A stretch of 64,000 nucleotides of DNA from Clostridiales bacterium (GTDB taxonomy: Bacteria; Bacillota; Clostridia; Saccharofermentanales; Saccharofermentanaceae). The stretch is taken from assembly GCA_017451265.1 (NCBI GenBank), contig JAFSPU010000006.1:56730-120729 (forward strand). Reading direction: 5' to 3'. Position 1 is the stretch's first letter, and every line of letters starts with the position of its first letter. Of this stretch, positions 44,139 to 54,206 are shown in pieces. A program made the position numbers and the translations under genes. The notes below the pieces were generated by a model. It had not been told where the DNA came from. It did not search any database and worked only from the letters and a program-made list of their open reading frames with translations.

Positions 44139-45449
44139 ATGCATCCTAAAGTATTGATTGTTGGCACTGTGCCTTATAATACAAAATCAACATCTCGCGC
44201 ATTTGATGCGTATTTTCACTATTGGGAGAAAGAGAATATTGCTCAGATATTTTCTAATACCAAAAAACCCTGCAAAGGACACTGTGGGACGCTTTGTCAA
44301 ATAACAGACCAACGTGTGCTTCAGTGTTGGATGGGAAGAAAAGTGGATACATGTACATTCTTCTATTATGAAGAACTGGAAGATGAATGGACTGATTCTG
44401 ATCTTGAGGTTGGTAGCGAGAGGGCTGAGGCGGCTTACCGCATTGGAAGAAAACATACATCCTTGACACATCTCGCGCGAGGATTATTGTGGCGTAAGCG
44501 ATTCTGGTGTACTGAGAAACTAAACAGATGGCTTGATGACTTTAACCCAGATTGTGTTTTTCTTGCATTTTCTGATGATTATTTCATTCCTCAGATTGCT
44601 CTATATGTTGCGAAACGATTCAATGTCCCGATTGTATCTTGTATTGGAGATGATTACTATTTTAATGTCGAGAAGACGCCTAACCCATTTTACCATTTGT
44701 ATAAAGCCACATATCGAAGCTTGATTAATAAAGTTCTTGCATGGCCGGGAAGTGCTATGTATATTAGCGATAAGATTCGTGATAAATACAACTCTGAATT
44801 TGGTCTAGATGGTGAAACTGTCTATTTGGCTTCAACGATTCAGAGAAAACCTTTTAAAATTATTGATATTGATCATCCTGTAATTACATATTTTGGGAAT
44901 ATACGTATGGGTCGCAATAACTCTCTAAACGATATTGGGGTTGCATTGGGTAAAATCAATCATAATTATATATTGGAGATATATTCAAATGAAAAAGATG
45001 AGGTTTACTATAGTGTTTTCCAAGATAAAGGTAATGTCAGGTTTATGGGGTCCGTTCCATATACTCAGGTGCAAAAACGGATGGCGGAGAGCGACATCAA
45101 CATAATAGTAGAAGGATTTGCGCCTGAAGATATTAATCTTTCGAGGTATTCTCTATCAACTAAAGCTGCAGATGCACTAGCTAGCGGAGCAAGTATACTT
45201 ACTTATGGCTCACTAGAGAGCGGCATAATTGATTATATGCGTACAACGGGGGCCTCTATGGTATGCACTGAAAAGAATCTGCTTGTAGAATGTATACAAC
45301 GACTCTTGTCAGATCAGGATTTACAAAGAGAGTATTATGATCAAGCCATTGTTATGACAGAAGAACATCACAACAGACGTGCAAGCTGTACAGTTTCTGA
45401 AAATGTCATTAACAAGGCAATTAGTAAAATGAAACAAGGTGACAAATAA
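44139..45449 (+). CDS. Glycosyltransferase, GT4-like
   Basis: A 436-residue cytoplasmic GT-B protein. Two Rossmann-like halves are visible: an N-terminal P-K-V-L-I-V-G-T-V-P and a C-terminal I-T-Y-F-G-N-I-R-M-G with V-R-F-M-G-S-V-P-Y and the donor-site region S-L-S-T-K-A-A-D-A-L-A-S-G-A. A Cys-containing insert (C-K-G-H-C-G-T-L-C) sits near residue 48. Donor unknown. Confidence 0.82.
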   Translation: MHPKVLIVGTVPYNTKSTSRAFDAYFHYWEKENIAQIFSNTKKPCKGHCGTLCQITDQRVLQCWMGRKVDTCTFFYYEELEDEWTDSDLEVGSERAEAAYRIGRKHTSLTHLARGLLWRKRFWCTEKLNRWLDDFNPDCVFLAFSDDYFIPQIALYVAKRFNVPIVSCIGDDYYFNVEKTPNPFYHLYKATYRSLINKVLAWPGSAMYISDKIRDKYNSEFGLDGETVYLASTIQRKPFKIIDIDHPVITYFGNIRMGRNNSLNDIGVALGKINHNYILEIYSNEKDEVYYSVFQDKGNVRFMGSVPYTQVQKRMAESDINIIVEGFAPEDINLSRYSLSTKAADALASGASILTYGSLESGIIDYMRTTGASMVCTEKNLLVECIQRLLSDQDLQREYYDQAIVMTEEHHNRRASCTVSENVINKAISKMKQGDK

Positions 45450-45451
45450 TC

Positions 45452-46246
45452 ATGAATCAACGGATGACAATGTTGATCCTTTCATGCGATAAGTTTTCGG
45501 ATTTGTGGGACGGACATGTTAAGCTATTGGAGCAAAACTGGCCAGATCGTGATATGGATACAATTATCGTAACAGATAAAGCGAGACAAGTAACCTATGA
45601 TAGTGTTAGTGTATTTGCAGCAGGAGATGAATTGGAGTGGTCAGAACGGTTGCTTAAGGTTATTGAAGCAATCAAAACTGACTATGTCTTTTTAACATTA
45701 GATGATTATTATCTAGTCAAAAGAGTCAATACACAGTCAATTGATAAGATGCTTAATCTGATGGAGGTTAAGAATCTGGACTATATTAGACTGTTTAAGA
45801 GACCTACCAAAGCAACGAGAGCAGAATTTTCAGATTTCAAAGGTGTATACCAGATAGATCCAGGAAGCAAGTATAGTGTTAATCTGTATTCTGGAATATG
45901 GAAAAAAGAATTCTTAAAATCGTGCATAGGTGAACCGATGAATGCATGGCAGTTTGAAGTTCATCTTCCAGCTGAAGCGGTAAAATATGGTGCTAATTGT
46001 GCTGTAAGCCTAAATAAAGACTTTGAAATACTGGATGTAGTAAGAAAAGGGAAACTGCTTCATCAGGCATCATACTATTTTAAAAAGAATCCTGGGATTT
46101 ACAATGGTAATAGACCAACAAACACATGGGGGTATGAGATCCGTTTGGGAATAAAGACCTTGGTTGGACGGCATACACCTAAACCGATACATAATGCTAT
46201 TAGGAACATTATGAAGAGATTTGGATATCAGTTCTATAGTGAGTAA
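45452..46246 (+). CDS. Putative glycosyltransferase (GT-A-like)
   Basis: A 264-residue protein that begins T-M-L-I-L-S-C-D-K-F and has a D-D-Y-Y motif (about residue 87) where GT-A enzymes keep their metal-binding DXD. F-E-V-H-L-P and a basic C-terminus follow. No TM segment. Two bases separate it from the previous gene. Family assignment is by general pattern and is less certain than for the flanking transferases. Confidence 0.65.
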   Translation: MNQRMTMLILSCDKFSDLWDGHVKLLEQNWPDRDMDTIIVTDKARQVTYDSVSVFAAGDELEWSERLLKVIEAIKTDYVFLTLDDYYLVKRVNTQSIDKMLNLMEVKNLDYIRLFKRPTKATRAEFSDFKGVYQIDPGSKYSVNLYSGIWKKEFLKSCIGEPMNAWQFEVHLPAEAVKYGANCAVSLNKDFEILDVVRKGKLLHQASYYFKKNPGIYNGNRPTNTWGYEIRLGIKTLVGRHTPKPIHNAIRNIMKRFGYQFYSE

Positions 46247-46260
46247 AGGCGGAGACAGTC

Positions 46261-47454
46261 GTGAAGATATTGTTTATTAACTGCGTTTGCGGCGTAGGTA
46301 GTACAGGAAGAATTGTGACGGACCTCATGCAACAAGCAAAAAAGCAGGGACATACAGTAAAAGTAGCCTGTTCAACTGTTGAACCAATATTAGGGGTAGA
46401 TTCTGATGAGGTGTTTGTTGTCGGATCTAAATTGGATTACTATGTTCATAACGTTCTTTCAAGATTAACTGATCACGAAGGTCGGTATTCTGTTATTGCT
46501 ACAAAGCGGTTAATTAAGCAGATTAAAGACTATGATCCTGATGTTGTTCATTTGCATAATCTTCATGGACATTGGATTAATTATGAAATACTATTTCAGT
46601 ACCTCTCAAGAGAAAAAAAGAGGGTGGTTTGGACATTACATGATTGTTGGGCTTTTACCGGACATTGTTCATACTTTAGCGCCTTAAAATGCGAGAGATG
46701 GAAATCCCATTGTTCGCATTGTGTTGGTCTTCGTAGTTACCCAATGTGCTTTGGCAAAGGCGATGTGTCTAATAATTTTGAACGAAAGAAAAAGTCATTT
46801 ACGAGCATTCAGGATATGACAATAGTTACTCCATCTGAATGGTTGGCTAGTTTGGTTAAATCTTCATATTTGGGGATATATCCCGTTAAGGCTATTCCAA
46901 ATGGAATTGATCTTGGGGTTTTTAAGCCAACAAAGAGTAAGTTTAAAGAGAGTCATGGGATTACTAATAAACGAATGATACTAGGGGTGGCTAATGTTTG
47001 GAGCAGTAGAAAGGGACTCAATGATATTATAGAATTATGGAACTATTTAGATGAAAACTATTCTATGGTAATTGTTGGTTTGACTGAAGGTCAGTTAAAA
47101 GAACTCCCGTCAGGAGTAATTGGAATTGGTAGGACATCAGATATTAACGAATTGGTAGATATATATTCTGCTGCAGATGTTTTTGTTAATCCAAGTTATG
47201 AAGAGACTATGGGGATGGTTACCGCTGAAGCTATTGCTTGTGGTACACCTGCTGTAGTCTATGATCAAACTGCGGTTCCCGAAATCGTTGATCAAGGTAG
47301 TGGTATTGTGGTATCTGCCGGTGATGTGGAAGGATTGAGTCGAGCGATTACTTCTATTATTCAGGATAAAGATAGATTTCAGAATACAACTGTCCGAGCT
47401 TCTGCTTACGAAAAGAATAAACAGTATAGTTTATATATAGATTTATATGGTTGA
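46261..47454 (+). CDS. Glycosyltransferase family 4 (WcaC-like)
   Basis: A 397-residue GT-B enzyme. Early G-S-T-G-R-I-V, H-L-H-N-L-H-G-H and T-L-H-D-C-W-A-F-T-G-H-C-S are typical of the WcaC-like subgroup; four cysteines in the C-E-R-W-K-S-H-C-S-H-C segment follow. The donor-binding motif is E-E-T-M-G-M-V-T-A-E-A-I-A-C-G. GTG start with GGAG at six bases. Confidence 0.92.
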   Translation: MKILFINCVCGVGSTGRIVTDLMQQAKKQGHTVKVACSTVEPILGVDSDEVFVVGSKLDYYVHNVLSRLTDHEGRYSVIATKRLIKQIKDYDPDVVHLHNLHGHWINYEILFQYLSREKKRVVWTLHDCWAFTGHCSYFSALKCERWKSHCSHCVGLRSYPMCFGKGDVSNNFERKKKSFTSIQDMTIVTPSEWLASLVKSSYLGIYPVKAIPNGIDLGVFKPTKSKFKESHGITNKRMILGVANVWSSRKGLNDIIELWNYLDENYSMVIVGLTEGQLKELPSGVIGIGRTSDINELVDIYSAADVFVNPSYEETMGMVTAEAIACGTPAVVYDQTAVPEIVDQGSGIVVSAGDVEGLSRAITSIIQDKDRFQNTTVRASAYEKNKQYSLYIDLYG

Positions 47455-47509
47455 TTAATGAATGAATGAATTCAAATTAATTAGTCAGAAAGAATTTCGG
47501 AGAGTCAAA

Positions 47510-48688
47510 ATGTCAGATGTATCGTTAACTCTTGAAAAAGTAGAGAAACAATCACTGTTTGAAATAGTGTTCTGTATGTCATGGGCAGCTGTAGTATTAT
47601 ATATGTTTATTTGGCCCGTTACTTATAATGAAACTCTTATGCAACTAATATGGATGCCAACAATCGTAGTAATTGTTTTGGCATCTCTTCCCAAAAGGTT
47701 ATCATATCGGTTAATGTTTACGATTAGTATACCGAGTATTATTTTGATAGTCTCAATAGTTGCACAGGATGGTTCTAGAAACTTAACTCATTGCTATTCG
47801 GCTTTTTCTTATATAGGAATGCTATTACTTATAAGTGCATGTGTTAAGATTCGTCCGGTTAAGAGAACGTTTGACTTCATTTTTTATTCAAATGTGTTTT
47901 TAGCATTGCTTTTTACTGTTTATTCCTTTACGCCCATTGCAAATAGAGTTCATAGTCATGGGAAGATATGGCAGTCTGCATATTTTGTGTTCGATTTAGG
48001 GAATAGTAATCTAGCTGCTATGATTTTATTTCCCTTTTTTTGTATATTAATAATAAATCTATCTTATAGGAAATATAGACTTCCACTCTTCATTCTCGCA
48101 GTATATTTATTTTATTTGATCTACAGAACTAATTGTCGTTCGGTTATATTTTCAGCATTGTTAGTTGTTTTTGCATATATTTTTGTTGGTAGAAGAAAGA
48201 TTCCCAAATTGATTGTTATACTAGCAACCTTATTCCCTACTTTTTTTGCTGTTGGGTACTTAGTTCTATTTAGACATTATGATGGCGAACAAATACAAAT
48301 AATGGACAAGTCTTTTTTTTCTGGAAGACAAAATGTATATATGTATTATCTAAATCTAGTTTCTAACTGGTGGCAGGCATTATTTGGTAATTTTGCAGAT
48401 GCGGGGTTGAATAATGCCCATAATATTATTCTTTCTGTATTTACATCTGTGGGGCTTGTGGGATTAATATGTTTCTATTCGTTTTATCTGTATATTATTG
48501 GCGACATGAATAGAAAGGAAACAACATCAATCCGTACGATTTCAATAATATGTATTTTGGCTATGTTTGTTCAAGCATCAGCAGAAGCAGCATGCTTTTT
48601 AGGAGGGTTCCCCGGTATTATGTCTATATCATCGTTTGTTCTTATTTCAAATTATACAGATTATACTTTTAGATCAATTGAGAAATAG
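47510..48688 (+). CDS. Wzy-like O-antigen polymerase
   Basis: A 392-residue membrane protein with about ten to eleven TM segments and a large loop near residues 265-310 (S-F-F-S-G-R-Q-N-V), the pattern of O-antigen ligase/polymerase proteins. It is the only polymerase candidate in the locus and should join repeat units outside the membrane. An ATG at 47462 lacks a ribosome-binding site; GGAG seven bases before 47510 supports this start. Confidence 0.8.
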   Translation: MSDVSLTLEKVEKQSLFEIVFCMSWAAVVLYMFIWPVTYNETLMQLIWMPTIVVIVLASLPKRLSYRLMFTISIPSIILIVSIVAQDGSRNLTHCYSAFSYIGMLLLISACVKIRPVKRTFDFIFYSNVFLALLFTVYSFTPIANRVHSHGKIWQSAYFVFDLGNSNLAAMILFPFFCILIINLSYRKYRLPLFILAVYLFYLIYRTNCRSVIFSALLVVFAYIFVGRRKIPKLIVILATLFPTFFAVGYLVLFRHYDGEQIQIMDKSFFSGRQNVYMYYLNLVSNWWQALFGNFADAGLNNAHNIILSVFTSVGLVGLICFYSFYLYIIGDMNRKETTSIRTISIICILAMFVQASAEAACFLGGFPGIMSISSFVLISNYTDYTFRSIEK

Positions 48689-48704
48689 ATGGGAGGTATG
48701 ATTG

Positions 48705-49868
48705 ATGAGAGTTGTTTTTATATCTAATTATCTAAACCATCACCAACTCCCGTTAGCTCAAGCGTTTTGTGATTTGCCAGGAGTTGATTATACATTTGTA
48801 GCAACTACTCCATTCAATAGTAGTAGAGCAGCTATGGGCTATGAAGATGTTAATTCTAAATACGGATTTGTTCACAGAGCATATGAGAGTCCGATGCATG
48901 AATATTTAGCTCATAGTCTAGTTAATGAAGCCGACATTGTAATAGTGGGCTCTGCCCCTGATAATTATATGATAGATAGGCTGAATATGGGGAAAGTGAC
49001 TTTTCATGCTTCAGAAAGGTATTTTAAAAGAGGGCTGAATATAAGAAACTTTCCTCGAAACTTTGCAAGTTCAATGAAGCATATTCGACCGTTTCAGAAT
49101 AAGCCGCTATACTATCTCTGTTCAAGTGCCTATACGGCATATGATGTGAATTTGTTTGCGAACTACTCTAATCGTTGTTTTAAGTGGGCTTATTTTTTAG
49201 ATCAATGTCAATGTTCGCTTAATGATCTTAATCAGAAACGAAATAATGATACTCCTATTCTCTTATGGGCTGGTAGATTTGTGGATTTAAAGCATCCGGA
49301 TGTTGCTATTAGATTGTCTGAAAAACTGAAAAGACATGGTTGCAAATTCCGTATGAATATTATTGGTGGGGGCGGAATTGAGTCGCAATTGAAATCCATG
49401 GTGAATGATCTTCAAATTGATGACGTAGTAAATTTTTTGGGTTTTTTCCCACCTGAAAAAGTAAGATCGACTATGGAAACTTCTGATGTGTTTTTATTCA
49501 CTAGTGATTTTAATGAAGGTTGGGGGGCTGTGCTTAGCGAGGCTATGAGTAGTGCGTGTGCTGTCGTTAGTAGTCATGCGCCTGGTTCAGCACCATTTCT
49601 TATTCGAAATGGTGAGAATGGTTTTATATATAGAAATGGTGAAGAAGATCAACTCTTTGAGATTGTAGAGATGCTGTTAAATAATAAACAAAAGCGAGTA
49701 AATATTGGCAATGAAGCATATAATGATATGCAAAATTTATGGAATGCGGATATTGCAGCTAAACGCCTAATTAATTTATATGATGCGATAATTAACAATG
49801 AATCTACTTCCTTATTCAAATCGGGCCCCTGTAGTCCAGCAGAGATAATTAACAATCAATGGTATTGA
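48705..49868 (+). CDS. Glycosyltransferase family 4
   Basis: A 387-residue GT-B enzyme with N-terminal R-V-V-F-I-S-N-Y-L-N-H-H, a mid-protein W-A-G-R-F-V-D-L-K-H-P and the donor-site motif F-N-E-G-W-G-A-V-L-S-E-A-M. GGGAGG eight bases upstream selects the ATG at 48705 over a TTG at 48702. Sugar unknown. Confidence 0.9.
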   Translation: MRVVFISNYLNHHQLPLAQAFCDLPGVDYTFVATTPFNSSRAAMGYEDVNSKYGFVHRAYESPMHEYLAHSLVNEADIVIVGSAPDNYMIDRLNMGKVTFHASERYFKRGLNIRNFPRNFASSMKHIRPFQNKPLYYLCSSAYTAYDVNLFANYSNRCFKWAYFLDQCQCSLNDLNQKRNNDTPILLWAGRFVDLKHPDVAIRLSEKLKRHGCKFRMNIIGGGGIESQLKSMVNDLQIDDVVNFLGFFPPEKVRSTMETSDVFLFTSDFNEGWGAVLSEAMSSACAVVSSHAPGSAPFLIRNGENGFIYRNGEEDQLFEIVEMLLNNKQKRVNIGNEAYNDMQNLWNADIAAKRLINLYDAIINNESTSLFKSGPCSPAEIINNQWY

Positions 49869-49925
49869 TCAAAGTCAAAGGGAAATGATTTAAACAATTA
49901 TTAATTGAGAAATGGAATATGCAAA

Positions 49926-51083
49926 ATGCGAGTGTTGTTTATAACTTCATGTTATCCAACAGATGATCTACCACAGTATTGTGTTTTTTTGAAACAACAG
50001 GCTGAGGCGTTGAATCAAGTCGGTCACCAGGTTACGGTGTTACATTGTGTCGCTTCAGATGATAATGCAGATACTGATTGTATTGTTAATGGAGTTCGAG
50101 TAATTAGATTAACTATTACCAAGACAAACAGATTCAAGGAGTTTTTATTCTGTCGATTGGGAAAAGATGCTGAACAACGAATAAGAAGTATTATAATTCG
50201 TCAATTTGATGTTGTATCATTTCATTTCGGTTCGCTTAGTCTTTTGTCTACAACTATTAGAATATGCAAAGAATTTAACACCCCAATTATTCGCCATTTT
50301 CATGGTAGGAATGTATGGAAAGACTATTATGTAAAGTATCCGTTGTTGTCAGAATATAATAGATTATTACGTAAGAATTTATACAGGAAATTAAATGCGG
50401 CGGTGTGCGTAAGTAGAAAGGTGCTTGAAGATTTTAGACAATGTAATACGAATACACCTGGTTATATTGTTTATAATGGAGTCGATACGCGATTGTTTAG
50501 TGGTAAATCTCCAAGAAAGCGAAGGAACGATGAATCATTAAGAATTCTATGTGTAGCAAATTTAATACCAATTAAAGGACAGAAGTACCTGATTGAGGCG
50601 GCAAGTCAATTAGCACAAAAAGACGTATATACCAAGCTGACATTTGCGGGTAGAGGTCCTGATGAAGAACTATTAAAGACACTTGTCGGGAAATATGCTG
50701 TAGACGCCTCATTTGTGGGGTATTTACCATATGAAAGAATAGCAGATTTGATGTTGCAGAATGATGTGTTCATTATGCCGTCGTATTATGAAGCTCTAGG
50801 TTGTGTTTATCTTGAAGCAATGGCTTCAGGAATGATTACTGTAGGAGTTAAGGGACAAGGCATCGATGAGGTGATTGAAGATGGTAAGAATGGTTATTTA
50901 GTGGAACCTAAGAATTCGGAGTCGTTGGTTAAAATAATAGATGCTATCAATTCGTTAAGCACTGATACTTACAATGCAATAATTAGTTCAGCTATTAATA
51001 CTAGTAACCTGTTTTCATGGAGTGTGTCTGCTAAGCAATTATCTGATGTTTACATGGCGGTAACTAATAATATCGAGAAGTAG
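49926..51083 (+). CDS. Glycosyltransferase family 4
   Basis: A 385-residue GT-B enzyme. N-terminal R-V-L-F-I-T-S-C-Y-P, V-A-N-L-I-P-I-K-G-Q-K-Y-L in the second domain and the E-x7-E region S-Y-Y-E-A-L-G-C-V-Y-L-E-A-M-A. The ATG at 49926 is preferred to an in-frame TTG at 49905. Four bases separate its stop from the flippase start. Confidence 0.9.
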   Translation: MRVLFITSCYPTDDLPQYCVFLKQQAEALNQVGHQVTVLHCVASDDNADTDCIVNGVRVIRLTITKTNRFKEFLFCRLGKDAEQRIRSIIIRQFDVVSFHFGSLSLLSTTIRICKEFNTPIIRHFHGRNVWKDYYVKYPLLSEYNRLLRKNLYRKLNAAVCVSRKVLEDFRQCNTNTPGYIVYNGVDTRLFSGKSPRKRRNDESLRILCVANLIPIKGQKYLIEAASQLAQKDVYTKLTFAGRGPDEELLKTLVGKYAVDASFVGYLPYERIADLMLQNDVFIMPSYYEALGCVYLEAMASGMITVGVKGQGIDEVIEDGKNGYLVEPKNSESLVKIIDAINSLSTDTYNAIISSAINTSNLFSWSVSAKQLSDVYMAVTNNIEK

Positions 51084-51087
51084 AATA

Positions 51088-52599
51088 ATGAAGACTAATA
51101 GAGTATTTAATAATTTCTTTTCGAGTATACTCAGTCAAATCGTTACTTTAGCATTTGCTATTGTTATACCAAGATTGATTCTAGTTAATCTGGGATCTGA
51201 AGCAAATGGACTACTAAGTACAATAGATCAAATCCTTGTTTATGTAGGATTGTTAGAAGCTGGAATTGGTGTCGCTTCTTTACAATCTTTGTATGGTGCT
51301 TTTGGTAAAAATGATACTAATAAAGTATCATCAATCGTATCGGCGACTAATACTCTATATCATAGAACAGGTACGGCGTATTTTTTTGTAGTTGTATTAT
51401 TATCTGTTGTATCTCCTTTTTTTATATCGTCTGATATCGAGAACAATGTAATAACGACAACGTTTCTGTTATGTGGATTACCTGGTGCAATCAACTATTT
51501 CTTTCAGGGAAAATACAAGATTCTATTAGAAGCTGATGGTCGTAAGTATATTATTACTAATGTTAATCTAGTCGTTAAGATTGCATCTTCGATAATCAAG
51601 ATTATTCTTTTGCTAAATGGATTTGGAATTGTTGCATTACAGATAGGTTTTTTGTGTTTAAGCATTGCTCAAATGTTGTTTTATTTAGTATATATAAGAC
51701 AGAAATATCGATGGTTAAACCTAAGAGCTGCGCCTGACTATTCAGCTCTCTCAAATAGTAAATATGTTATCTTACACAATGTAGCTGGATTGATTTTTAC
51801 AAATACGGATATTGTTATCCTTTCAGTTTTTTGTGGTCTTAAGACAGTTAGTGTATATTCACTGTACGCTATGGTTTTTTCAATCGTTAGTACTATTCTT
51901 TCACACTTTGAAAGTGCCGATTTCATATTTGGTCAGACATTTAATAATGATAGAGAGCGATACTTGAAGTTGCATGATGTCTATGAATTGTACAATATGG
52001 CATTGACATTCTCTCTTTTTTGTGTTGCCAATATTCTTATCATCCCGTTTATGAGAATATATACAGAAGGCGTTACAGATACTAATTATGTAGATTCCTT
52101 GCTTCCTTATTTATTTGTTACGACGTTTTTGCTGCAAAATGCACGCTCATCTTCTTTAAGAGCAATTAAATTTGCGCAACATTTCAAACAAACTCAAGAT
52201 CAGGTTGTCATAGAGATGATTATCAATTTAGTTGTTTCTGTATTATGTGTAAAAGTATATGGGATATATGGTGTTCTGTTTGGTACAATTGCTGGATTAA
52301 TATATAGAAGTATAGCAATGATAGTATATGCAAATAAAGCAGTTTTAAAAAGGAGTCCAATGATAACAATTAAAAGATGGATACGGAATATTGTATTATA
52401 CGTAATAGTTATACTTATTAATCGTTTTTTGTTCTCGCTGGACAGTGTTAATACATATGTGGAAATGTTTGCATATGCAGTGCTCTATACCTTAGTTCTT
52501 TCTGTTGGATTCTTTTGCGTTAATTCTTTTGTTGAAAGAGAGGAGTTCTTTTATTTGCGTTCTATAGTCAAATCGATAATTAAGAAACATGTTAACTAG
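51088..52599 (+). CDS. Wzx-type polysaccharide flippase
   Basis: A 503-residue membrane protein with about 12-14 TM segments, typical of the MVF/PST flippase family that moves undecaprenyl-linked repeat units across the membrane. The N-terminal N-F-F-S-S-I-L-S-Q-I-V and conserved I-V-I-P-R-L-I-L segment are family-like. Together with the Wzy-like protein it defines a Wzx/Wzy-dependent pathway. GC content here is among the lowest in the window. Confidence 0.9.
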   Translation: MKTNRVFNNFFSSILSQIVTLAFAIVIPRLILVNLGSEANGLLSTIDQILVYVGLLEAGIGVASLQSLYGAFGKNDTNKVSSIVSATNTLYHRTGTAYFFVVVLLSVVSPFFISSDIENNVITTTFLLCGLPGAINYFFQGKYKILLEADGRKYIITNVNLVVKIASSIIKIILLLNGFGIVALQIGFLCLSIAQMLFYLVYIRQKYRWLNLRAAPDYSALSNSKYVILHNVAGLIFTNTDIVILSVFCGLKTVSVYSLYAMVFSIVSTILSHFESADFIFGQTFNNDRERYLKLHDVYELYNMALTFSLFCVANILIIPFMRIYTEGVTDTNYVDSLLPYLFVTTFLLQNARSSSLRAIKFAQHFKQTQDQVVIEMIINLVVSVLCVKVYGIYGVLFGTIAGLIYRSIAMIVYANKAVLKRSPMITIKRWIRNIVLYVIVILINRFLFSLDSVNTYVEMFAYAVLYTLVLSVGFFCVNSFVEREEFFYLRSIVKSIIKKHVN

Positions 52600-52678
52600 C
52601 AAGTAAAGATGTAATTTGTCTAGAGTACTATGATAATATTTCTTAGGCAATGATAGTCTATAAGTAGTGAGTATAAGT

Positions 52679-53695
52679 ATGAATAATAGAGAAAATGATA
52701 ATTATTCAATATTAGATTTATGTAAATTTGTTTTGTGCTTTGCAGTAGTCGCAATTCATACGAGGCCGTTAGAATATTGCACTAATAATTGGATAATCAA
52801 TTTATATGAGGCAATAGTTCAACTTGCAGTTCCTTTCTTTTTTATGTCTAGTGGATTTCTGTTAGAAATGAAATGCCATCATATTTCTAATAACAATAGT
52901 TCAGATATAATAAATAGACGGCTGATGAGAATAGGGAAAATGTATATAGTTTGGACAATTATATATCTGCCATTATCAATATTTCTTGGTGTAAGAAAAG
53001 ATCTGCCAGTTGTCAAAATGTTGAGCAACTTTATTTTAGGCTTGTTTGTTACAGGGGAACAGCAAGGGGCGTGGATCTTATGGTATCTATTGGGAACATT
53101 TTACTCTTTGTTTGTTTTATTACTAATTAGCAAATCCAGATATGGGATAACTTGGAAAAAACTCATTATGATCGTCTCTGTTGCTATAGTTTTAGTGATG
53201 ATGATGTCATTTGTTGCTAGTTATAATGGGGAATCTCAAGTTTTTGAGTTAGCCAGAAAAATCTCACAAACCATCTTTACGTCTGGAAGAATATTCAAGG
53301 GCTTTATATATGTTCCGGTTGGTATGTTAATATATCGTTATCCTATTGCAAAGTGGAAGAATGTTATTCTATTAACAGTTGGATTTTTGGGGTGTATTTT
53401 GCTTTTAGAGAATCCACTGTCTTTACTTTTTAATATTGTTGCTTCTGTTGGATTGTTTGGATTGTTGACGGGAATTTCATTAAAGAAGAGAAAGATTTAT
53501 CTATTATTAAGAGACTTTAGCACTACTATATTTTTTGTCCATCTTTATGTTAGAACCTTTTTTTGTTTTGCTGTTTATGGGGAGTACACATTTGGTATGG
53601 AGTGTTTCATAGTGACATCAACCATATCATTTATTCTTGCGGTAATTAATTCGATAATGAGAAGAACTAATATGAATATGAGTTTTAATTGCTGA
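52679..53695 (+). CDS. Membrane acyltransferase family 3 (2)
   Basis: A 338-residue membrane protein with about ten TM segments. S-I-L-D-L-C-K-F-V-L-C-F near the N-terminus and A-I-H-T-R-P (conserved His) place it in the acyltransferase-3 family; the pattern P-F-F-F-M-S-S-G-F-L-L supports this. It is probably a second O-acyl decorating enzyme. The ATG at 52679 is chosen over a GTG at 52667. Confidence 0.85.
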   Translation: MNNRENDNYSILDLCKFVLCFAVVAIHTRPLEYCTNNWIINLYEAIVQLAVPFFFMSSGFLLEMKCHHISNNNSSDIINRRLMRIGKMYIVWTIIYLPLSIFLGVRKDLPVVKMLSNFILGLFVTGEQQGAWILWYLLGTFYSLFVLLLISKSRYGITWKKLIMIVSVAIVLVMMMSFVASYNGESQVFELARKISQTIFTSGRIFKGFIYVPVGMLIYRYPIAKWKNVILLTVGFLGCILLLENPLSLLFNIVASVGLFGLLTGISLKKRKIYLLLRDFSTTIFFVHLYVRTFFCFAVYGEYTFGMECFIVTSTISFILAVINSIMRRTNMNMSFNC

Positions 53696-53735
53696 TGAAT
53701 TATAGGTCTCTGGTTATTATTATTTGAGGTGCGAT

Positions 53736-54176
53736 ATGGAAAAGACGATTATTGGTTATACAGCTGGTGTGTATGATATGTTCCACATAGGACATTTGAA
53801 TGTTATCAGAAATGCAAAGCAGCAATGTGATTATCTAATAGTTGCTGTTAGTACGGATGAGCTCGTTCAAAAAGAAAAAGGGAAAACACCAGTAATTCCT
53901 TTTTCTGAGAGAGTAGAAATAATATCAGCTCTTAAATATGTTGATAAGGTAGTTCCACAAATAAACAAGAATAAGGTGGAAGCATGGAATAAATATCATT
54001 TCGATAGAATGTTTGTTGGATCTGATTGGAAAGGTACGCCGCAATGGGATATGTATGAAAAACAATTTTCACCATTGGGAGTAGATATAGTTTATCTTTC
54101 TCATACTGATGGTATCTCAAGTACTCAACTTACTTCTGTAATTAAGAATATCCTCGATGAGCATCCTAATAGTTGA
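53736..54176 (+). CDS. tagD: Glycerol-3-phosphate cytidylyltransferase-like protein
   Basis: A 146-residue nucleotidyltransferase making, most likely, CDP-glycerol from CTP and sn-glycerol-3-phosphate. The H-I-G-H signature is at residues 17-20, and D-G-I-S-S-T near the C-terminus matches the family's second signature. Slightly longer than classical TagD (about 130). It precedes a LicD gene by 30 bases, so it probably provides phosphoglycerol for glycan decoration. GAGG six bases upstream picks the ATG at 53736. Confidence 0.88.
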   Translation: MEKTIIGYTAGVYDMFHIGHLNVIRNAKQQCDYLIVAVSTDELVQKEKGKTPVIPFSERVEIISALKYVDKVVPQINKNKVEAWNKYHFDRMFVGSDWKGTPQWDMYEKQFSPLGVDIVYLSHTDGISSTQLTSVIKNILDEHPNS

Positions 54177-54206
54177 AGTAATTGCATGAAAGGATAGAGA
54201 GGAATT